From: Dehalococcoidia bacterium
Lineage (GTDB): Bacteria; Chloroflexota; Dehalococcoidia; UBA3495
Direction of reading: 5' to 3'
Assembly: GCA_028822675.1 (NCBI GenBank)
Contig: JAPKDE010000029.1
Span: 1 to 17,585 of the forward strand
Length of the DNA: 17,585 bases
The notes under the pieces are model-generated. The model did no database searches, was not told the DNA's origin, and saw only the letters and a list, made by a program, of their open reading frames with translations. Within the stretch, counting starts at the first letter, position 1. Every line of letters begins with the position of its first letter. Shown here one piece after another: positions 13,796 through 17,585 of the stretch. A program made the translations under genes and the position numbers.

Positions 13796-15793
13796 CTAGA
13801 CGACCGTTGGCCGGGTTCCAGACGAAAACCGGCTAGGGCTCGGCACCGGGGCGGGAGCACGGACTCGCTGCGGCCACAGAGCAACCACCGTGCCGACTAA
13901 CATCACTGGCCCGGCCACCCACATCCACCAGATGAGCGGGTTAATCAGGATTCGGAATCCCACGCTGCCATCTGGCAAGTTCTCGCTGGGCACGATGTAC
14001 ACGTCTTCGACAGGAGTGGACCGGATGGCTGCGTTGGTCGCAGCCATGTTGAAACTGGGATAGAAATCCCGTTTGGGACGGACGGTCTCCAGTAGCTTGC
14101 CGTTGCGGAAAATCTGGACGGTGGAGGTGAACTCAGTGCGGTTGCCCTTGGGCGTTTCTACGCTACCTAAAAAGACAAATTCGTAGTTATCGACCACCAC
14201 GGATTCACCGGGGCTCAATACGATATCTTTTTGGGTGCTGAAGAACGATGTTCCTACGATGCCCAAGGTCACCATTACCACTGATAAGTGGACGATGTAG
14301 CCTCCGTAACGGGGCCGGTTGGCCATGATCAGATTTAGGAAAGCCGTCACGTAATTCTCTCCCGAGCTACGGTGACGAGAACGAGTCCCCCGATACCATT
14401 CCAATAGAATCCCGGTGGTCACGAAAGTCGCGAGACCAAACCCGATTAGGGCGTATTCCTTGTGCAGTCCCAATGCGGCCAGGATGCCCACGGTGGCCAG
14501 CCCGCCAATGATCGGTGGCAGCAGGGTCTTTCTGACGCTGGCCATTCCGGCTTTGCGCCACGGTATCAGCGGACCAACCCCCATCAAGAAGACCAGGGCC
14601 AGCATCAGCGGCCCGTTAACCTGGTCGTAGAACGGTCGGGCCACCGTAATTTCTTCGTCATTGGTCAACCGTGATAACAGCGGGTAGACCGTGCCCCATA
14701 GGGTTACAAACGCTATCGCCAAGAGCAGCATATTGTTCACTAGGAACGCTGCCTCCCGGGAAAGCATGGAGTCCAAGTTTCGGGCGCTCTTCAATAGCGG
14801 GTACCGCCAGATGAAGATGAGGAAGGGCACAATTACGCCAACGGCCATAAACGTCAGGAATATCCAGCCCAACGATGATGACCCAAAGGAGTGGACCGAC
14901 GGCACCGAGCCGCCTCGGTTCATGAACATACCGTAGAGCGCCAAGCCAAAGGCCACGTTGATCAGCACTATGTTCCACATGCGGAACATGCCTTGGCGCT
15001 TCTGCACCATGATGGAATGGATAAAGGCGGTGACGCCTAGCCAAGGCATGAAGGCTGCGTTTTCAACGGGGTCCCAGAACCAGAAACCGCCCCAGCCCAG
15101 GATGGTGTAAGCCCACCACGAACCCAGGAGCAGACCCGCGGCCAGTAATACCCAGGAGATGAGGCCCCAAACTCGCCCGGCGTCCACCCATTCGTCCCCG
15201 GTATTCCCGGCCAGCAATGAACCCATGGCAAAGGCAAACGGTATGGTGATGCCGATTAACCCGGCCATCAACGCCGGAGGATGGAAGAACATGCCAAAGT
15301 GGGTCAGTAGCGGGTTGATGCCTTCTCCGTCCAATGGCACAAACGGGAGTTTGTCGAAGGGGTTGGCCATTATTGCGGTCACGGCCAGGAAGAAAGTCAG
15401 AGTCAGCATCAAAACTGCCGTTGTGTAGGGCAGAGCGTCTTTGAACTTTTCTGGCGATCGCCAAACCGCGATGCTGGACATGATTGCCAAGACAGTTCCA
15501 ATGTAGAGCAGCGATCCCTCGTTGCCGGCGTAGAAGGCCACCCAGGTGAACCGGTTGGCCATTGCCAGGTCGCTGTGGGCCGCTACGTAAGCAATTTCAA
15601 AGTCTCGGCTGATGAAGGCGATGACCAGGCTGAAGGTGGCAACGAGCAAGACCAGACCAGCTGCGTACACGGCTGACTGAGAGCTTTCCACCAGAGCTGG
15701 CGACTGACGCAGTTTACCGGCCACCGAGCCAACGGTGGAGTAGGCTGCCAGAGCCAGAGCTATCCAAAGGCTTATCGCGCCTAGTTCAGCCAT
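13796..15793 (-). CDS. ccmF: Cytochrome c haem lyase subunit CcmF
   Basis: This 665-residue polytopic membrane protein is the haem lyase core of System I cytochrome c maturation, where it transfers haem to apocytochrome CxxCH sites outside the membrane. The tryptophan-rich WWD domain WGGFWFWDPVENAAFMPW lies at 234-251. The four histidines expected from E. coli CcmF (H173, H261, H303, H491) have counterparts at H171 (HPPALMAG), H259 (FIHS), H301 (VHSFG) and H502 (YIVHLS). The length is typical of the family and the gene is intact. The ATG follows the ccmH stop directly (TAGATG), with AAGG about 8 nt upstream inside ccmH, so the two are likely translated together. NrfE-type specialised lyases are similar; absence of nitrite-reductase genes favours general CcmF. 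Confidence 0.96.
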   Translation of the reverse strand: MAELGAISLWIALALAAYSTVGSVAGKLRQSPALVESSQSAVYAAGLVLLVATFSLVIAFISRDFEIAYVAAHSDLAMANRFTWVAFYAGNEGSLLYIGTVLAIMSSIAVWRSPEKFKDALPYTTAVLMLTLTFFLAVTAIMANPFDKLPFVPLDGEGINPLLTHFGMFFHPPALMAGLIGITIPFAFAMGSLLAGNTGDEWVDAGRVWGLISWVLLAAGLLLGSWWAYTILGWGGFWFWDPVENAAFMPWLGVTAFIHSIMVQKRQGMFRMWNIVLINVAFGLALYGMFMNRGGSVPSVHSFGSSSLGWIFLTFMAVGVIVPFLIFIWRYPLLKSARNLDSMLSREAAFLVNNMLLLAIAFVTLWGTVYPLLSRLTNDEEITVARPFYDQVNGPLMLALVFLMGVGPLIPWRKAGMASVRKTLLPPIIGGLATVGILAALGLHKEYALIGFGLATFVTTGILLEWYRGTRSRHRSSGENYVTAFLNLIMANRPRYGGYIVHLSVVMVTLGIVGTSFFSTQKDIVLSPGESVVVDNYEFVFLGSVETPKGNRTEFTSTVQIFRNGKLLETVRPKRDFYPSFNMAATNAAIRSTPVEDVYIVPSENLPDGSVGFRILINPLIWWMWVAGPVMLVGTVVALWPQRVRAPAPVPSPSRFSSGTRPTVV

Positions 15794-16498
15794 CTATCTG
15801 CCTTGTTCTCCCTGTTCAGAATTATGTTTGGATTCCTCGGTATTGGGTGAATCCCCGAGTGCATCTCCGGGTGGGTATACGGAAGAGCTGGTTGGATTGG
15901 TTTTACTGCCCAACTGCGCCGCGTTTCTGTTCAGGTCCAAGTGACGATCAACCAACTGCAAATAGGGTATCAGACCCGCGTCTGTAACCGGCTGGGCGGT
16001 GATTGGCGCAGACCCGCGCCGGGCCATGGAACGGAGGATTAAGTACACGGCTATAAGTCCGGCGATAACTCCGCCAACTGGCATCAACCAGGCCACCAGG
16101 TTGGCACCTGATTTTGGCGGTGCGGCCAGGATATCTTTGCCGTAACGCTCAACAAAGAAATCAAGAATCTCGTCTCGGTCACTGCCCTTGGACAGCATAT
16201 CACGCACGATTTGGCGCATTTGGAAAGAGATTTCTACCTGGGCTTGGTCAATGGTCTCGGCGGGGCAGACCGGACACATAATCATCCGGTCTATGCCCTG
16301 GGCTTGGCTTTCGCTGAATGACCCTTCAGGAGGAGACCTTTCTAGTAGGTTGGGTTCTGGCGTTTGGGCGTACAGGGTGCCATTCTGGGCGATGGTCAAA
16401 GCGGAGAAAAGCGCGAAGACGACCAGCAATAACAAGATGGCTCTGGGAATAGACCTGGCCGCAATATAGGTATAGGGGCTTAGAGTCGAACGTCTCAT
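15794..16498 (-). CDS. ccmH: Cytochrome c maturation protein CcmH-like
   Basis: This 234-residue protein has an N-terminal hydrophobic signal/anchor (about 19-37) and then the CcmH domain: MIMCPVCPAETI with C75 and C78, followed by the helical stretch VRDMLSKGSDRDEILDFFVERYGKDIL, diagnostic of the family. A second membrane helix lies at about 134-155. CcmH reduces or presents the apocytochrome thiols to CcmF together with CcmG. The usual CQNQ after the CxxC motif is CPAE here. The last 75 residues are a polar tail rich in Asn, Ser, Pro and Glu that canonical CcmH lacks. It is immediately upstream of ccmF with no gap. The ribosome-binding site before ATG 16498 is weak, so the true start could be a little downstream. 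Confidence 0.9.
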   Translation of the reverse strand: MRRSTLSPYTYIAARSIPRAILLLLVVFALFSALTIAQNGTLYAQTPEPNLLERSPPEGSFSESQAQGIDRMIMCPVCPAETIDQAQVEISFQMRQIVRDMLSKGSDRDEILDFFVERYGKDILAAPPKSGANLVAWLMPVGGVIAGLIAVYLILRSMARRGSAPITAQPVTDAGLIPYLQLVDRHLDLNRNAAQLGSKTNPTSSSVYPPGDALGDSPNTEESKHNSEQGEQGR

Positions 16499-16570
16499 AT
16501 ATCAACCAAAACCGGAAACGCAGCCCCAATACGTCCCGAGTTATTTGCTAGGTTAGTTTGCTTATTAAGT

Positions 16571-17131
16571 TTACTTTGGGAGCGACCCTACGTATTCAGC
16601 AATGGCGAAGCGTTCCGTCTCGTTCAATAGTTTGCCAAAGGGTGGCATGACCGAGGTTGGGCCAAGAGGCCTACTCTCGGCTTGCAGCCTGGAAGAGATG
16701 AACGCCACGGGCCGGTTGGTGATGTCCGGGGGTACGATAGGTGTGTATCCGTAGGTCCCGGTGATCTTGGCCAAGACTGGTCCAGTGCCCTTGGCATCGG
16801 CACCGTGGCACATTTGGCAGTTGACCAGGTAGAGTTCAGAGCCGGTGTTGGTCACAGTCGAAGCAGGGGGCGGATAGAACGCTACTGCATCAGCCACACC
16901 GAGCAAACGGGGCGGTTCATGGGATTTAAAAGACTGTTGGTAGTGCTGTTCATAGAAGATATCCACTGGATAAGTACCCTGGCTACAGCCAACGAACAAG
17001 ATACCAAAAAGCGTGGCTATTCCGATGAACCAACCTTTGAATTTACGCTTGCTACGTCCCGCCTTGGGCTGATCCGTTTGAACCTGATCGGCGCTAAGCG
17101 AAGTGGAATGTGAAGTGACCCGGTTAATCAT
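16571..17131 (-). CDS. actE: Mono-haem cytochrome c, ActE-like subunit of alternative complex III
   Basis: This 186-residue protein carries one haem-binding site CQMCH (C105, C108, H109) and a probable axial methionine M162 in SVMPPFGKLL. The N-terminus has about 32 polar, basic residues, a hydrophobic segment (33-48) and FVGC with C49, a possible lipoprotein cleavage site, so the domain is extracytoplasmic and membrane-tethered. It follows a DUF3341 gene with a 1-bp overlap (TAATG). In alternative complex III operons the DUF3341 protein ActD is followed by the mono-haem cytochrome ActE, which is the main reason for the name. It could also be a general c-type electron carrier. A 72-bp gap without a clear promoter or terminator separates it from ccmH. 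Confidence 0.8.
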   Translation of the reverse strand: MINRVTSHSTSLSADQVQTDQPKAGRSKRKFKGWFIGIATLFGILFVGCSQGTYPVDIFYEQHYQQSFKSHEPPRLLGVADAVAFYPPPASTVTNTGSELYLVNCQMCHGADAKGTGPVLAKITGTYGYTPIVPPDITNRPVAFISSRLQAESRPLGPTSVMPPFGKLLNETERFAIAEYVGSLPK

Positions 17132-17585
17132 TAAGCCCCCGAGCCTCCGTCCTTGCGGACTACATCAATAGCTCCGGCCTGCGTGAGCAGAGTTTGTGTT
17201 TGGGTTAGCTGATCTTCGTCCACGTTGACCAAGACACCAATGTAACCTTCAGTGATACGAGTGTCGTATAGGCCCTGTTTGAACGCGGGCAGCCTGGATT
17301 CAAACAGGATGCCGATGATTGTGAAGACAATCGCCGTGAGCATTGTACTCTCGTAAGTCACCACAGCCATGGGAGGCATGGACAGAATCGGTTTTCCACC
17401 CTGTGCCAACGGGTAGGCCATCTGAGTCATAGCAGTGAGCATGATTCCCACTGTCATACCAATCAAGGCACCAACAAAGGGGAAGATGTAGAGACGATGG
17501 CTCTCTTCTCGCTCACCGAATGCTCCCTCAGGGTAGGGAGCGTCCGTTAGAAAATCGTAGTCGGTCATTGGAACGCCAGCAGCCT
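17131..17585 (-). CDS. actD: DUF3341 protein, ActD-like subunit of alternative complex III (partial at window edge)
   Basis: The protein shows two membrane helices (about 27-50 and 70-90, counted from ATG 17568) joined by the family segment GGKPILSMPPMAVVTYESTM. A cytosolic C-terminal domain follows, ending in TRITEGYIGVLVNVDEDQLT. This matches DUF3341/ActD, a membrane subunit of the quinol-oxidising alternative complex III. An ATG at 17568 would give 145 residues, but the frame stays open to the window end (GCT GCT GGC GTT CCA before the ATG). The residues DYDFLTDAPYPEGAF just after the ATG correspond to the middle of family members, after their N-terminal ferredoxin-like domain. The real start therefore probably lies beyond 17585, and the feature is listed as 5'-partial. 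The rest of the act operon would be expected upstream. Confidence 0.85.
   Translation of the reverse strand, partial: AAGVPMTDYDFLTDAPYPEGAFGEREESHRLYIFPFVGALIGMTVGIMLTAMTQMAYPLAQGGKPILSMPPMAVVTYESTMLTAIVFTIIGILFESRLPAFKQGLYDTRITEGYIGVLVNVDEDQLTQTQTLLTQAGAIDVVRKDGGSGA

Noticed and set aside
13322..13900. A 192-codon plus-strand frame over the zinc-ribbon gene and the end of ccmF
   Set aside because: It is antisense to two convincing genes in a tight operon and shows no domain.

Overview
The window looks like a chromosome fragment from a free-living, respiring bacterium, most likely a Chloroflexota relative of the marine SAR202/Dehalococcoidia type. That placement is inference. It rests on a DUF3341 protein plus mono-haem cytochrome c pair typical of alternative complex III, a cytochrome c maturation operon with a zinc-ribbon CcmI-like protein, and a mix of SDR, FAA-hydrolase, CMD-family and VOC genes of the kind expanded in organisms that degrade recalcitrant organic matter. 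GC content is moderate throughout and no phage, transposase or CRISPR array is visible.

Left edge (1-370): no protein gene. A minus-strand tRNA-Pro(CGG)-like sequence has a well-preserved 3' half ending in CCA but a disturbed 5' half. Then follows nadE (minus strand, 371-2158), glutamine-dependent NAD+ synthase, with a good sigma70-type promoter whose spacer carries a perfect 6+6 dyad.

Central accessory region (2366-10293): a plus-strand cluster encodes a VOC-fold protein, a benzoylformate decarboxylase-like ThDP enzyme, a CMD-domain protein overlapping a CxxC peroxidase-like protein by 4 bp, and an MCT-like MFS transporter. This reads as an uptake-plus-catabolism unit for an organic acid of unknown identity. 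It is followed by a convergent methyltransferase, a small cysteine-poor CMD protein, an FAA-hydrolase-family enzyme (minus) and an SDR-fold protein that lacks the catalytic Ser and Tyr. The CMD and SDR genes carry near-identical hairpin elements exactly at their stop codons.

Right part (10485-17585, all minus): a tightly packed apparent operon. In transcription order it has the end of a DUF3341/ActD-like gene (running off the window), an ActE-like cytochrome c, CcmH, CcmF, a membrane-anchored CcmI-like zinc-ribbon protein, an exported membrane-anchored protein of unknown function with the same CcmI-like helix, a TlpA/CcmG-like thioredoxin and a ROK-family kinase. It combines a respiratory complex with the machinery that attaches haem to c-type cytochromes. 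CcmABC, CcmD and CcmE are not in the window.
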